Shown here piece after piece: positions 44,381-56,839 of a DNA stretch of 64,000 nucleotides. Below the pieces are notes generated by a model. It searched no databases, had not been told where the DNA came from, and was given only the letters and a program-made list of their open reading frames with translations. Location of the stretch: contig OW051470.1 of assembly GCA_932521025.1 (NCBI GenBank), forward strand, positions 5,504,501 through 5,568,500, read 5' to 3'. The position numbers and the translations under genes are program-made. The stretch comes from Oscheius onirici. Lineage: Eukaryota > Nematoda > Chromadorea > Rhabditida > Rhabditidae. Within the stretch, counting starts at the first letter, position 1; each line of letters opens with the position of its first letter.

Positions 44381-46928
44381 CTATTTCAACAGCTCTTTGA
44401 TGCGAATCAGAGCAGTTTCGATGGATTCGGGAATTCCGGAAGAGTAGTACTTCTCCACAATGGTAACAGGCGACGTCAAACTGAGACGGATCCACGCACG
44501 AGCCTTCTTTTGAGCCTCTTCCGTGCTCTTCTTTTCGGCGTCTTCCAAAAGAGCGTCTGCTACAGCAGAGGCTGTTTCGAGCGTCGAAATACAGCGTGAT
44601 TCTTCTTTCATCCAAGTCTGAACTCGACACATTACGAAGAAGTTAAAGTATAACAAACGGGACTCTTGATATCGGCCGAAAAAGCTTTTTTCAACAGCTC
44701 AATGTATTTTGAGAACTCGATTTCATCGTAGCTGGCAGGACGTTTCAGTTCAGCATACAGGCGCCAAGCCTGAAAACTTTTGTTTACAGAAACATAGGAA
44801 ACATACCTTAGAAGATAGGGTCTGGGAAGCAGTGATTCTGCCAAAGAGCTTGACAAGTTCTGCTTTCAATTTGATCAATTCTTGACGATGATTTTCCGAC
44901 AGTTCGTCACAGAGCTTTTTCAGGACTTCTCCGGCCATAATCTCCAACACCTCATCATCTCGTTGTTTCGTGTTCAAATCCAGAAGACGATTGAAAGCTT
45001 GAATCGCTTGACCGAAGTCGGCCGTATCGATGCATACCAACAGGTAGTTTTCCCAGACTTTGGCGTGTTCATAGTTGAATTTCAAGGCTTCCTAAAACAC
45101 CAAGGTTACTTATGAAATACAAATTCTCACCTGCATGGTCAGCTTAGCGCGCTCTTTCTCTCCGAGCCGAATATAAGCAGCACTCAAATTGTTCCAGGCT
45201 TCGAAATTGTCGGGCTCCAGACAGACACATCGGTGATAACTGGAGATGGCACTCTCGTAGCGTTCGAGTTTCCAAGAACAGTGACCAACATTAAACCAGA
45301 CGCCAAACTAAGTTGTTTTATTCGTGAAACTAGGAAATACAAACCTGAACGGGCTGGAGTTCAACACTTCGTTTTAAATGAGTCCAGGCTTTCTCGTACT
45401 GATTTCTCATTAGCAACATATGTCCGAGAGCCTTGTGTGCCTTTGCATTTCTGTCATTCGAAACTTCGATGGCTTTCTCGTAGTACGATTCTTGTTGATT
45501 GATGTCACCCAGATACACATACAACATCGAGTCGTTTGGCCGTGTTTTGAGCAGATCGTGAATTAAACTATTGGCTTTTTCCAGTTGTCCGAGAGATTTG
45601 TAACAGTCTACGACATGATCCCAGAGTTCGAGTTGCTCATAAATCAGAAGCGCTTCAGATGTAACTCCAAGAGAGCGAAGAATTTCGGCATGAATGACCT
45701 TAGCACTCCACACAGGTTCCAAACCACTTGCCAATACGTAACGAGCCCGTTTTCTCCTCGCTTCGACGGGTGTCTCAAAATTATAGGTGATGCTATTGTT
45801 CGAATGTGTTTACCTCGTCATCAATTCCTTCCATCAATTTTACAATCAATTCTGATTGGCAGCAAGCTCGTTCGACTCTTCTTTTGCTGTTTCTCTCCAT
45901 GCCGGAGCGTAGAAGAAGAGCGGCAGCTTGTACAGCCCAGCATCTTTTGGATCCGATAACCTTAACGAATTTAAATTTGCAATGATGCAGTTCTAACCAG
46001 TGAGAGAAATGCGCTACATTTTTCCAGAAGAAGATCATCCATTGGTTCGGTTCTGCGAGTGAAGCGGCAAAGTGTCAAAATGGCAGCCAGATGATCATCG
46101 GAAAACTGCATTGAATCTTCTTCTTCGGAAAAGGCGATTTTCTCCAAAACGGTGTCGTCATTTAAAGCTACGTCGGTCGGAATATCGTTGTCCTCGTCAA
46201 TAATAGATTGCTTGTTGATGTTCTGAAAATAAGAGTGAATAAATTTTCCAAGGATGAGCGTACCGCGGTAACGACCAGCTGAGCGATTACTTTTTGCTGG
46301 AATCTCGTCCTTTTTCCTAATTTTCCAGCCAATTCAACATTTTCCAGCCCGCAAGATATCAAAGCTTTCCTGAAAAACGAATTAGGCTTCAAAAATGTAA
46401 TCTTACTGGATGCATTCTTCGGCCTTGTCATTTTCATAAAATAGCAAATGAGCCTGTGCTTGCTCCAGCAGAAACAAAGTGTTTTCCTCCGTATGTGCTT
46501 CTCCCGTAGTGTTTGAGTCGACAATTTTGTCCAGAAGAAGTTTCAGTTCACTCAATGGTTCGGGCATGATCTTCTGCCATGCAAGAGTTGTTCTGAAAGG
46601 CTCTACGTTAATTTTATTTTAAAAATCACCTGTAAGCCAAAATATTCAACTCGGCGGAATTAGGAGATCCCTCAAAGGCATCCAGGAGAAGAACTTTGTT
46701 CGCATGAAGTAGTGAAAGCGACTTGACGTTTTTGACTGGACTGTAGATGCCAATAGACATCTTCGCAGCAAATTGTGTGTCGTCGGGTAAATATTCTGAA
46801 AAGGTTTTCAATGGAAAATATAGAAATACTTTATAAAGTGAGTAAAACTGACCACCACCGGTGAAGTTAGCGGCTAGAAAACCTTCCAAATTAGCTCTTG
46901 CAATCCTCGTCCGTTCGGAAAAATCCAT
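44381..46928 (-). CDS. TTC27: Tetratricopeptide repeat protein 27 (TTC27)
   Basis: An orthologue of the conserved eukaryotic protein TTC27, linked to growth and RNA-related functions in other animals. The C-terminal half carries TPR units: EALLIYEQLELWDHVVDCYK, LYVYLGDINQQESYYEKAIE, AHKALGHMLLMRNQYEKAW, EPDNFEAWNNLSAAYIRLG, LKFNYEHAKVWENYLLVC and FGQAIQAFNRLLDL. FGRITASQTLS and AWRLYAELKRPAS follow, all in the order found in vertebrate TTC27. It ends ALIRIKELLK then TAG at 44381. The N-terminus (MDFSERTRIARANLEGFLAA) is my choice of start at 46928; an ATG at 47028 is out of frame with it and I could not link the two. About ten short introns. Confidence 0.85.
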
Positions 46929-47099
46929 TGTAGACGACAATTTTTGGAGAGTCGACGGAAAGAAATCAGCTCTGATTATAGCTACGATAGACAAGCTTTG
47001 TTGAAAAGTAGTCGGGCATTTTAGCCGTCATTTACAGAGCTTGTGTGATAGTATGATTTATGTGTATGCGACAACGTAACAAAGCAAACAGTAAATTGA

Positions 47100-47887
47100 T
47101 TACAACAACATTCCACTTCCACGAGATGCCTTCTTGAATCCCTTGAGAATGGGATAAATCTGTCGAAAAGCCTGATCAATGTCTCTCTTGTATTTGGCTC
47201 CAGTGATGACTACCTGAAAACTGATCTAATTCACCGTAGTTTGAACCAAATTACCTTTCCCGACACAAAAATAAGGAGAACGACTCTCGGCTTCACCATT
47301 CGATAAATGAGGCCGGGAAAGAGCTCAGGTTCATAGGTGCTGAATTGTTGATGGGTAATACAGAGTCCTTCCAGTTGAATAGGAAACCCTACGTCGCACG
47401 ACCCAACCATATTCTGCACCTGAAAGCTCGCTTATTATAAGAGAAGCACGAAACTATGAGTACCTTGAATTCGGTGAATTTAGCGGGAAATCCAAGCTTC
47501 TGTACAATTCTGGCGTATTTCCTAGCAGCCAATCTGAAAAACGAGATTTAAACTTGTTCATGAAAACATTGGCCACACCGGTAATAGACAGGCCTACCTG
47601 CTAGATTCTTCTGACTTGGCTCCAGTACAGACCATTTTTCCGCTGGAGAAAATAAGCGCAGTTGTACGCGGATCTCTGATTCTCATAATGACAGCAGCGA
47701 AACGTTTCGGATTGTACTCGGCATTCCTGGCTCGCATGGCGAGATTCTTCAGTTCAAGCGGCACACCGAGATTGACAGTGGAAACAATATTTTGAAGGAT
47801 AGGCATAGACATTTCTTGTACAGGAAGATCAGAGATCACCGATTCGTACATCGACGGCTGGCTGATATAGCCTATCATCTGGTCCAT
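47100..47887 (-). CDS. TATA-binding protein paralogue with very short N-terminus
   Basis: A complete TBP core without the usual long N-terminal domain. ATG 47887 gives [20 protein letters not shown], then [19 protein letters not shown] enters the saddle. Both halves are intact: [73 protein letters not shown] and [19 protein letters not shown]. The four DNA-kinking phenylalanines are in place. The C-terminus extends past FKK with ASRGSGMLL before TAA. It has an intron after TEFK that the sister gene lacks, and lacks the intron the sister has after STVNLG. It lies about 590 bp from the 3' end of the long TBP gene, same strand. Role: probably a promoter-recognition factor; whether it replaces TBP in some tissue is unknown. 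Confidence 0.93.
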
Positions 47888-48473
47888 TTTGACTGAATTT
47901 TATATTTTTGAGTGAAAAAAAAAGTTTTACAATGAGAAGACAAACAAAATCAAGCAACAGTACGAAAAAAAAACCAAGGAGAAAAATTTGGGATTTCAAA
48001 ATGCTAGGTCGAGAATAGGTTACTGTAGGTTTGATACGCTGGGCATAGGCGCCGCCAGTTTGAACGTCAAATAACATTTTTCATCTCTTTGTTTTCAGTT
48101 TTTATTGAACCAACCTGTGAAATTGATTGTTTCTCATTCTGATGAGAAAGACGCCAAGAGATACGATCGGAACGTTCTAGCAGCATTCTCTAAAACTGCC
48201 TAAAACCTTGTCAAATGTAGGGCAAAGTAAGCATACGGGATCACGCTTTTTATTCACGTTTACAATCTAAGCATGAGACTTTTATTATCTATATTCCTTG
48301 AGTAAAATGAACCGAAATAAAATGAATTGGCTAGAAGAGATCACAAGAAGCGACTTTACTAACAAAGGCTAGATTGAAAATAGGGTACAGAAAATTGGAA
48401 CCCGAGCGCAGAGATGTGTTTGGGAAGGGATAGAAGTCTGTAACAATAACAAAGGCGAGATCATTCCCTCCAA
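47888..48473. other. Spacer between the two TBP genes
   Basis: About 590 bp that should contain the promoter of the short TBP gene and the 3' end of the long one. A/T-rich; no ORF or repeat recognised. The reverse strand near 47890-47990 has T/A runs without a clear TATA box. Confidence 0.45.
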
Positions 48474-49961
48474 TTACTTCTTGAATCCCTTGAGAATGGG
48501 GTAAATCTGCCGAAAAGCTTGGTCGATGTCTCTCTTATATTTGGCCCCAGTGATGACTACCTGAACAGAATTGATTCAAACCAAACTCTGAGCACTTCCT
48601 GACCTTTCCTGACACGAAAATGAGCAAGACAACTCTTGGTTTCACCATCCGATAAATGAGTCCAGGGAATAGTTCTGGTTCGTAGGTACTGAACTGCTGA
48701 TGGGTAATACAGAGTCCTTCAAGCTGGATTGGGAAACGGACGTCACAAGACCCGACCATATTCTGCACTTTGAATTCCGTAAACTTCGCTTGAAATCCAA
48801 GTTTCTGAACAATACGGGCGTATTTCCTCGCTGCCAGTCTGGAATCTCTAGTCTCTTTGTCTAAAAATAGTACGTACCGACTGGCCTCTTCCGACTTGGC
48901 TCCTGTACAAACCATCTTTCCGCTGGAGAATATCAAAGCAGTAGTTCTCGGTTCACGAATTCTCATGATCACAGCTGCGAAACGTTTCGGATTGTACTCG
49001 GCATTTCTGGCATGAAGAGCAATATCTTTCAGATTTAAGGGGACACCTAGGGACTTATCTTGACCTTGTTCATTTCTCTCAACTCACCCAAATTGACGGT
49101 CGAGACAATGTTTTGAAGAGTAGGCATCGGAATGTCCAAAGCAGCACCTGGAGTTTGTGGAATAATAGAAGAAGCCAGAACAGATTGAGGAATGTTTTCC
49201 CGCACCTGAAGCATTTCCTTTTGACGATTTGTATTGCACTTACGTGATCAATACTAGCTGGAACATGGAGTGGAGTCATAGGAATCAGAGCCAAATTGGG
49301 ACCGACAGAGGCTGGTCCATGATCCTGATAAATGGATCCTGGTCCTCCCAAATTATTCATAACGGAGGGAGGATTGATGTTCAAATTGTTGTTGATCCCA
49401 CTGATAGGACCTCCTCTATCATGCGAAAACGACGACGCCATCATGGAACCTTGATGACTGAGAGCCAGACTCGGAGGAACATTCGAATGTCCGATGATGG
49501 AATGAGGTCCGAGCACACTTGATGGTCCGGCAAGACTTCCAGGTCCGAGAATCGAGCCCGGTCCAATGACGGAACCTGGTCCACCATGATGGTTCATCAA
49601 TGATCCGCCTGGAAGAAGTTATGAAAGTCCAATTGTGATTGGAGAAAATATCGATTTTCCTACCTCTGAAGTACCACATTTGGAAGAATCAATACACAAG
49701 TGTGCGGAAAGCGAGGAACTTTGCCTTGTAATTTTATATTCCATATGTTGAGGAAGCATCAAAGGCCTATTTTCCCGCTTTGTTGCCGCAGATAATTATA
49801 GTTCAGATTATTTTTTTATTAATTTAGCTTGTACAACTGCGGACAGATAATTAGTCTAGTTCTTTCAACTCACCCATTACAGATCCTGGTCCGTGGCTCG
49901 GTGTTTCTCCACCCAGACCACCTAGAATTGACCCAGGATGTGCTGGACTGTTGACATTCAT
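48474..49961 (-). CDS. TBP: TATA-binding protein (TBP) with Gly/Ser/Pro-rich N-terminus
   Basis: The canonical TBP, the DNA-binding subunit shared by TFIID, SL1 and TFIIIB. ATG 49961 begins [18 protein letters not shown]; the N-terminal domain is a run of GPGS-type repeats ([37 protein letters not shown]), followed by [15 protein letters not shown]. The core begins [16 protein letters not shown] and continues with [74 protein letters not shown] and LLIFVSGK. The end is [17 protein letters not shown] at 48474-48476, which is the normal TBP terminus. Five or six introns, two of them longer than usual in the N-terminal part. This copy is the better match to TBP of other animals. Confidence 0.96.
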
Positions 49962-50101
49962 CTGAAATCTCGCTGTTATAATACGGGTTTAAACTTATGG
50001 TATTGAAGGATAATGTGCCTCTGGCCACTTCAACTGCTCAAAAACGTCAACAGTTTATAACAGTCAACATAACAACGAGATAACAACCATCAAGACAAGT
50101 T

Positions 50102-51975
50102 CTAGACTTGGAAATAGTCTGAATACTCAAAGTTGAATGCGTTTTCGGGCAGGAAATTGCCGTGTGGAGCTTGGAAATTGATCGGAATCGTCTGTGTTTG
50201 ATCAACTTCACGCTTCTTCGTGAATTTGCCCTTTTTCCCGTTCTCTTTTCCGCGTTTCACCTCCGGCTCATCTTCTTCATCGTCCGATCCTTCTTGAGAC
50301 TTGACGTACTTTTCCTGCTCACTGTCAGTCTCGCTTCCAAATTTTTTACTCATCATAATTGCAAAGTATTCGTCAGGACAACGGAATCTGACAAAGGATT
50401 CAGTCTGAAAACCAGTTATTTTTAAAAGTAAAATAATTGATCACCTTCTGCATGGCCTTATCGGCGAAGCTAGCTCTTTTCATCACACTCGTATGCCAAT
50501 GACGTTTCAGTGTGCGCAATTCCCAAAGAGAACTATCCAGAGCATTGGCTTTACTCGGTTCCTCGCCAGGTTTATAAGGGTCATTTTGTCTTGATTCTGA
50601 AAATATTGTAGACTTAAGATCGAAATAAAGCATACCAGGAATTTCTCTGTGGACTAGCTGTTGAATACCAGGATGTCTGGTGATGAGATTTCGAACCAAG
50701 CCCATAACGGGTTCTTGGGCATCAAGAGGAGCGACTAACAGAATATGCATCAGTCTTTTAGCGAAGGCAGCAATAATGTAGAGTGGAACATGCCTGAAAC
50801 AAGATGAAACTAAAAGATTCGATTGAAACTGACGATGAGGAAAGGAACGTGTCCAACAGCTCGATGAACTTTTGCTTCTGTTCAGTATAAAAAAGCTGCG
50901 GCTCACACAGAGAATAGACCTTGTCGTAGAAGTTAGGATATTCACTGGAACAATATTTGAATGCAACAATGAAAGCAAAACATACAAATTGTGGTTGACG
51001 ATGAGATGAAAGATGGCCTCAAGCGAGAGGACAGCAAACGAAGATCCGAGGTCGAATGATTTGAAAAAGAAGTCAGCCGCTTTGTGAGGCGTTTTCAAGA
51101 ACTTGAGAACGTTGTTTGAGATGTAGGGAAGAAACTTTAGCAGTTGTTTTCGCGGAATCTGCATTGGGAAAAGTTATTTTAGAGAGAGAAAATAAAAGCA
51201 CATACGTTGCAAGACATCAGTTCAAACCACATGGCTTCATAAGCGCCAGCCAGTTTTTCTCTTCGTTGGTTTTTGAGATAGTGATCGGAACAGAATTATG
51301 ATCAAGTCAAGTAAAGAGCTAACTTTTTAGTGAGAAATGCATTGGTACAATTGTCTCCTTAGGATGAGGCGTAGCCTTGAGAAAACTGTACACATTGGTC
51401 CAGGATTCCTCTTTGGTGAATGTCTTGATTCGTCCGACGACATTGGTTGAAATTCCGTAGAGTATATCACAGCGAGAAAAGATCTCCTTGGTCAAGGTAT
51501 TCATCTGCTTCACATCGCTCTTCTTTTCGCAGTTGAGAAAAAGTACTACTCCCTGAAAAGAAATGTTTCAAATTGAACACAGTAAAACCTCGAAAAAATG
51601 TGTTAACGATTGCGTAGCTATGATTCGGCCGGTGGTTTCGCATCGTTTATACGGCTTCAGTGAGGTTAACAGGTTACGAATGTCCTTAAACTTCTTTTAA
51701 ATTTAATAGTCTAAAAAACTACCTCAATATTAGCTGCCAGAAACAACTTCTTCCATTTCTCCGGCGAAGATGATTTACCTTCTGGGCGTGAAAGCTCGTA
51801 CTGTGCATCCGTTTCAAATTCTGCATCAGAATCGCCGCTAGATTCAGCCTGAAAACATATTCATTGACAGTATTTCTCCTAACAATAAGCAGACTTTTGT
51901 TTACCATGAATATGCAAATGGTCAGCTTACCTCACTCTCTTCTTGGACGATTTTTGGTTCATCGGCAACGACCAT
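50102..51975 (-). CDS. NOC4L: Nucleolar complex protein 4 homologue (NOC4L)
   Basis: A CBF/NOC-domain ribosome biogenesis factor of the small-subunit processome. The start MVVADEPKIVQEESE at 51975 is followed by an acidic exon (SSGDSDAEFETDAQYE), EKWKKLFLAANIE, and exons with LTKEIFSRCDILYGISTNVV. The CBF-like core then reads QIPRKQLLKFLPYISNNVLK, SFAVLSLEAIFHLIVNHNL, YPNFYDKVYSLCEPQLF, HVPLYIIAAFAKRLMHILLV and VMGLVRNLITRHPGIQQLV. The final exons carry SSLWELRTLKRHWHTSV, an acidic-basic linker and the end NAFNFEYSDYF. Nearly every block is where NOC4 proteins have it. The protein looks complete. It is divergent from LUC7L3, with 221 bp between the two start codons. Confidence 0.88.
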
Positions 51976-52196
51976 CTTCTTCTTTCTGTAAATTGCCGTT
52001 AGATCACATCAAAAAATGGAAACGAAATGGATGGTTCACCAAGAAACGTTTCGCTTGCCGTACGCATCTTGGACGAAAATTTGCGTACAGTATTTTTGAG
52101 CACACGCGAGCATTTCGACGTGGCTCTATTCCCCGCGTTTGTCTTCGTGTTTTTCTTGTTCATTTCTTTCCGCAATACACTTTTTTTTTAAAGAAA
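51976..52196. promoter_or_regulatory. Short bidirectional promoter region NOC4L/LUC7L3
   Basis: The two ATGs lie 221 bp apart on opposite strands, so both promoters must share this interval. It is GC-balanced with repeated TTCG/CGAA words and no TATA box. A TTTACAG acceptor (minus strand) precedes the NOC4L ATG by 11 bp, consistent with trans-splicing. Confidence 0.5.
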
Positions 52197-53472
52197 ATGG
52201 CCGACTATATGGCACAAATGCTCAATGAGTTGATGGGTCCTCAAAGGAATGCCCTTCCTGGCGAGGTAAGCTCCGTTTCATTCTACACATATAAAGTAAA
52301 TTTCCAGGCTAGAGGGATGGATTATGATCATCCCGATATCTGTAAAGATTTTCTCGTCAATTTCTGCTTCCACGAAGCTTTCAGAAACACAAAAAATGAT
52401 CAGGGATTCTGTCCCAAGGTAGCAGCTTTCCTGTATTCTGACAAATGAGTATTTCAGATTAATCACGACGAAAATATGAAGCTGAGGTACAAGGCAAGTG
52501 ACCGCTTCTGCCGTCTTGGTTTTGAAGAAAAGTTCCTCGATCGCGCTCGTCGTTACATGAATGAGGTGCGCAAGAAGATCAATCAAAACGAGGAGAGACT
52601 GCGCGCTACACAAGGAGACGCAACAGCTTCAGCTGCTCTGGTCAAAAAGAGAGAGGATCTGCGTGATAGACGAGAAGCCTTGACCAACAGAATTCAAGAA
52701 CTTGTGGACGAGGCTCGTAGCCACGGCGAAAGGGGAAACGTGACTGCTGCTCGTGAAGCTGTCAACGAAGCCGACAAGTGTACCAAGGAAAAGGAAGATT
52801 TGGATAAGGAAGAAGAAGTTCTGAATGAGGAAGCTATCAAAAACATGTCCTACATGGACAATACCATTCAAGCTAATCGGCAAATGACCGTCTGTCAGGT
52901 ATGTTTGTTATTCTATTTTTCTCTCACTAGAATTGGTTTAGGTGTGCGGTTGTTTCATGCTGGTCAATGATGCTCAGTCTCGCATTGACGATCATCTCAG
53001 CGGAAAGCTTCATATGGCCTATCTCAAAATCCAAGAAGCTATTGATGAGGTTGAACAGGTTACTAACTTTTAAATGTAAAATTCACAGTCCACTATTTCA
53101 GGAAAAGAAGAATGCTCAAACCGAGTTTGACGGTCCTAGAGCTCTGGATGACAGCGATGAAAAATCGGAAGAGAAGGAAAGAATTCGACATGATAGAGGA
53201 GATCGTCGCGATCGCGATAGAGACAGGGAGCGCAAAGACCGTGACAGGAAGAAGGATAGGTGAATTGATATATGTACTCTATTATTAAACCTACTTCGAT
53301 TATAGTTATCGCCGTTCGAGAAGTCCTCGTGACCGCTACCATCGAGATCGCCGTGATGACCGTGATCGCAGAGGAGGAGGTGGAGACAGGGACAGAAGAA
53401 GAAGCCGTTCCCGAGACCGTCATGTAGGCCGCCAGTCTGAACCTTTCATTACTTCCTTTTCAGCGTCGTTAA
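52197..53472 (+). CDS. LUC7L3: LUC7-like 3 splicing factor
   Basis: A U1-snRNP-associated splicing factor that influences 5' splice-site choice. The start MADYMAQMLNELMGPQRN is typical. The first CCCH-like finger spans DICKDFLVNFCFHEAF to GFCPKINHDEN; a long helical segment follows (RARRYMNEVRKKINQNEERL to EKEDLDKEEEVL); the second C2H2-like finger is VCQVCGCFMLVNDAQSRIDD, with HLSGKLHMAYLKI. The C-terminus is an RS/RD-rich tail (DRGDRRDRDRDRERKDRDR, YRRSRSPRDRYHRDRRDDR) ending in DRHRR and TAA 53470-53472. The DAQSR-x-DDH motif favours LUC7L3 over LUC7L/L2. Introns are short and in phase. Confidence 0.93.
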
Positions 53473-55187
53473 CTCTAATCGGTATGAGCCTCGCTCCATG
53501 TAAAGGTTAGTCCCATCAGGTGAGCTTTTTTCTTTTCTCATCCATTTCCGGTTCGTATTTTCCACGTTCGTGTTCGGCGGATTCCTCTCACATTTCACAG
53601 TTAGTTTGAGTGCCGCAATCTAAACATCAGATTCAGTTCTTTCCTACCCGACTAAATTCTCTGTTTTCAGGTTCCACTTCATTCATCTCAGCTTGTCCAC
53701 ATTCTCTTCCAACTCGACACTTCTTGTTCACGGTATTTCTTTTCTCAGTTTCTCCAAGTTATTAAAAGGTTCGAATAAATGTTTCTTTTATTTGAAACTG
53801 TGTCCTGTCTTATCTGAGTCATAGTTGTTTAGGTGGACGCGCGCGCGATGAGTAATCAGGTTCGCCTTCTCCAAATATATAGAGCCACTGGATACGCCGG
53901 CTACTTCACCTTGTACTCTTCTTCTTTTATATTGTTTGCAAGTTGTGAATCAATAGGTTCCCGACAAACATATCAAATCTTGTTTCTCAGCACTATGCTT
54001 CTTCTCGCATGATCTCTCATCGGCAGCATTTACCCTTCGTATTCCCTTTTGTTTATTGGATCTTCAGCTCCAATAATTCCCAGTTCGCGATTCTTTCAAT
54101 AGTTCTTTCTATACAGTCCAACTTGAGCAAACATAGCACAAAAGATTCCAAACGCTGTACTGTTGACATTCAATCAATGCGCCGAAACAACACATCCATG
54201 ACGGCATTTTTCTCTTTTTTTGCCGAGCTGTGTTCTCATTTCGGCTAATTGAACTCGCGATCTCAGCCATCCGTGAAGAGTTGTTTACATCTTTCCAGAA
54301 CGACTAAGAGGCTGTTTACCAAGTATGGGGACAGCTCCTATCTCTTTTCAGCTGTTGGTCCGCATTTATATGACAGCTCACACGGGAAATGCACGAGAAG
54401 ATTTTTTTAGGCATATTTCACAAATGTTTTGATTGAGGCAAAACTGTTCAGTGTTAAAAAAAATTATGTTTACCATTCCCTATTCTTTAAAAGCTGTTCA
54501 ATTCAGAAGGGATTCGCAATTCCTTCCAATTGATCCTATTTTTTGTTTTCTTGAAATGACAACGAGATCGATAGCCCATTACTCGATCCAGAGATTTCAC
54601 CAATGGCTTAGTCTCTGGCCAAAGAACTCTTTGGGAGTTTCTGAGCAGTCTTCAGACAGGAAATTATCATTGCAACTTTCAATTACTTTCCTATGAACAT
54701 CTTTTTCCGCTCAATTTCCGCCTAAAAGAGTATAAAATAGACCAGAACGGTAGTATCCTTCCTGATCTTTCCCCTCCCCTTCTTCTTCTTAAAGGTGACT
54801 CAAAACGCAGTCAACAAAAAAGGTCCGCTCGCTCAAAGGTTTTGTTGACCACATTCGATCCGTCTGCATCTCCTCCACCCCGACCATAAAACCGCAATAA
54901 TAACTCTTTTCGCCATTAGAAAAAAGAACCATAATTTTGTGCATCGATTGACCACGCGTGTCTGTTGTGATTCATACTGTTTCATTTCACAAACACAGCC
55001 CTCTCCGCTCAGTCGGCCTTGGTTCTCTCACCCGTTTGCGCACATTCTCTACTGCCGACCAACGGTCAGACGAGGACGCACAAACACATCTGCATTCGTC
55101 CCTCCTCTCTCTCGCTCAGTGTTGTTGTGTATAGGCCGCCTCTTTCCTCCCTCCATACGCGGCAGTTGATTTGTTTTCTTTTGCAGA
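53473..55187. other. Long upstream region of the annexin gene
   Basis: About 1.7 kb without a supported gene. The plus-strand frames here are Ser/Phe-rich and lack coding character. A good TATA box, TATAAAATAG, lies at 54731-54740, about 450 bp before the annexin ATG; this implies a 5' UTR or a 5' non-coding exon. The ATG at 55188 follows the acceptor TTTTGCAG at 55179-55186, so cis- or trans-splicing removes the leader. Confidence 0.5.
54731..54740 (+). promoter_or_regulatory. TATA box upstream of the annexin gene
   Basis: TATAAAATAG in plus orientation, followed by a pyrimidine-rich stretch. It is the only strong TATA in the annexin upstream region. Assignment to annexin rests on orientation and position. 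Confidence 0.4.
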
Positions 55188-56480
55188 ATGCAGTCTCCCT
55201 ACGCTACGATTGTTACTAACCCTGACTTCAATGCTCCGATGTTCGCCGAAAAGCTCGACAGAGGTAATTTTGACTTGCAGGGGGTAAACTAAAAATTAGA
55301 CGCAGTGTTTCCGATTCGACTCGTAGATAGGAAGAGGGACAGATTTCGGGGTCTACCTTCGGGCTGTCACCCTAGTCAATTATTGAAGGCTTACATGAAA
55401 ACAGAATTTTGTCTCTAGTATTATTCTAGCCGCGCGTAAACATGTTTGTGTACTTTCGATCGTGAGTCTCTTGTTTACTAGTTCTCTGTGTACATTTCAA
55501 ATACTTTCAGCTCTTCGTGCCGGAGAGAAGGAGGGAGTTGCCCACGTCCTGACCTCAATCACCAACAATCAGAGACAACTTCTTCATGAGCCTTACAAGA
55601 TCAAGTACGGAAATGAATTGGTCAAGGCCTTGGACAAGAAACTTGGAGGAGATTTGGAGAAAGTTGTCCTCGCTCTGATGGATACTCCTTTGGAGTACGA
55701 TCTCAAGCAACTGAAGCATGCAATGAAGGGACTCGGAACTGATGAGACTGTTCTGATCGAAATTCTGTGCTCTCGTACTCCTGACCAGCTCCGTGCTATC
55801 CGTGCTGGATACGAGAAGGAATTCGGAAAGCAGCTCGAGAAGGAAGTGGCCGGAGACACCTCCGGCGAATTCCGTGAACTCTTGGTTGCTCTTGTCACTG
55901 GCAGCAAGGACGCCAGTCACGACACGAACGATGCTCAGGCTCACGACGATGCCGTTCGCTTGTTCGCCGATGGAAAGGGAAAGTTCGCCAGCAAGGACGG
56001 ACCTTCTCACTTCACTAAGATCCTCTCCACTCAGAACCAGTATCAGCTGCGCAAGGTCTTCGCCCACTTCGAGACGCTCTCTGGAGCTTCCGTGGAAAAA
56101 GCTATCGAGAAAGAATTCAGTGGCGATTTGCAAAAGAGCTACTTGACTTTGGTTAGAGCTGCTGGAGATAAGCAGAAGTTCTTCGCCACTCAGCTCCACA
56201 ATTCCATGAAAGGACTCGGTACCAAGGACAATGTTCGTTTCGGTATCTTTTTGCTTGACTAATCCGCTCTTTCAGGATCTCATTCGTGTCTTGGTGACCC
56301 GCAGTGAGGTCGATCTCGAGCTGATCAAGAAGGACTATGCCGAGCTCTACGGAAAGAGTCTGGAGGACGCTGTCAAGGTGAGACACTGGAATAGAAAGAG
56401 AACATACCAAGTTTTAGGGTGACACCTCCGGAGCTTACCGCGAATGTCTCCTGTCGATCATCCGCGGCAATCACATTTAG
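55188..56480 (+). CDS. Annexin (nematode nex type)
   Basis: A calcium-dependent phospholipid-binding protein with four annexin repeats, about 318 residues. Exon 1 (ATG 55188) gives MQSPYATIVTNPDFNAPMFA. Repeat 1 starts ALRAGEKEGVAHVLTSITNN and lacks the GxGTDE loop. Repeat 2 has AMKGLGTDETVLIEILCSRT; repeat 3 has DAVRLFADGKGKFASKDG and HFTKILSTQNQYQLRKVF; repeat 4 has SMKGLGTKDNDLIRVLVTRS and ends SLEDAVKGDTSGAYRECL, LLSIIRGNHI. The stop is TAG 56478-56480. The large central exon (55511-56233) has strong codon bias, as in highly expressed genes. There are two short 3' introns and one 5' intron of about 250 bp. Confidence 0.95.
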
Positions 56481-56839
56481 ATCTCTTCGATCGCCACTTC
56501 TCTTCCATTACTCCCATCTTTCGCTTAAACCTATTCTGTTCCTCTACAATGTATCTTTCTTTACTAAAGTGCAATGGTGTCCGTCTGTCTGTCTGTAGTG
56601 GTGTCCGCACAGGTCGAGACTAGCGTAACATGTCAAGTTTTGTCATGTTAATCTTTTATTGAACGAGATAGTTTTTTGAGGGGAACGCGTCTAGGGGAAA
56701 CTAAACCATCTAAAGCGCAATGGTGTCAAAACTTGGACGGCCGTTGTTACGTACGTGAGCGCCGCAGGCGCAAAGGGCGGCGAAAGCCGTCGCAGACGGC
56801 TGGTCTATTTTAAAATGCGCTACCGTCTGTGTGCGTGAA

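Noticed and set aside
55555-56199. A 214-codon open frame on the minus strand inside the annexin gene
   Set aside because: It mirrors the strongly biased codons of the annexin exon and has no motifs or splice signals of its own.
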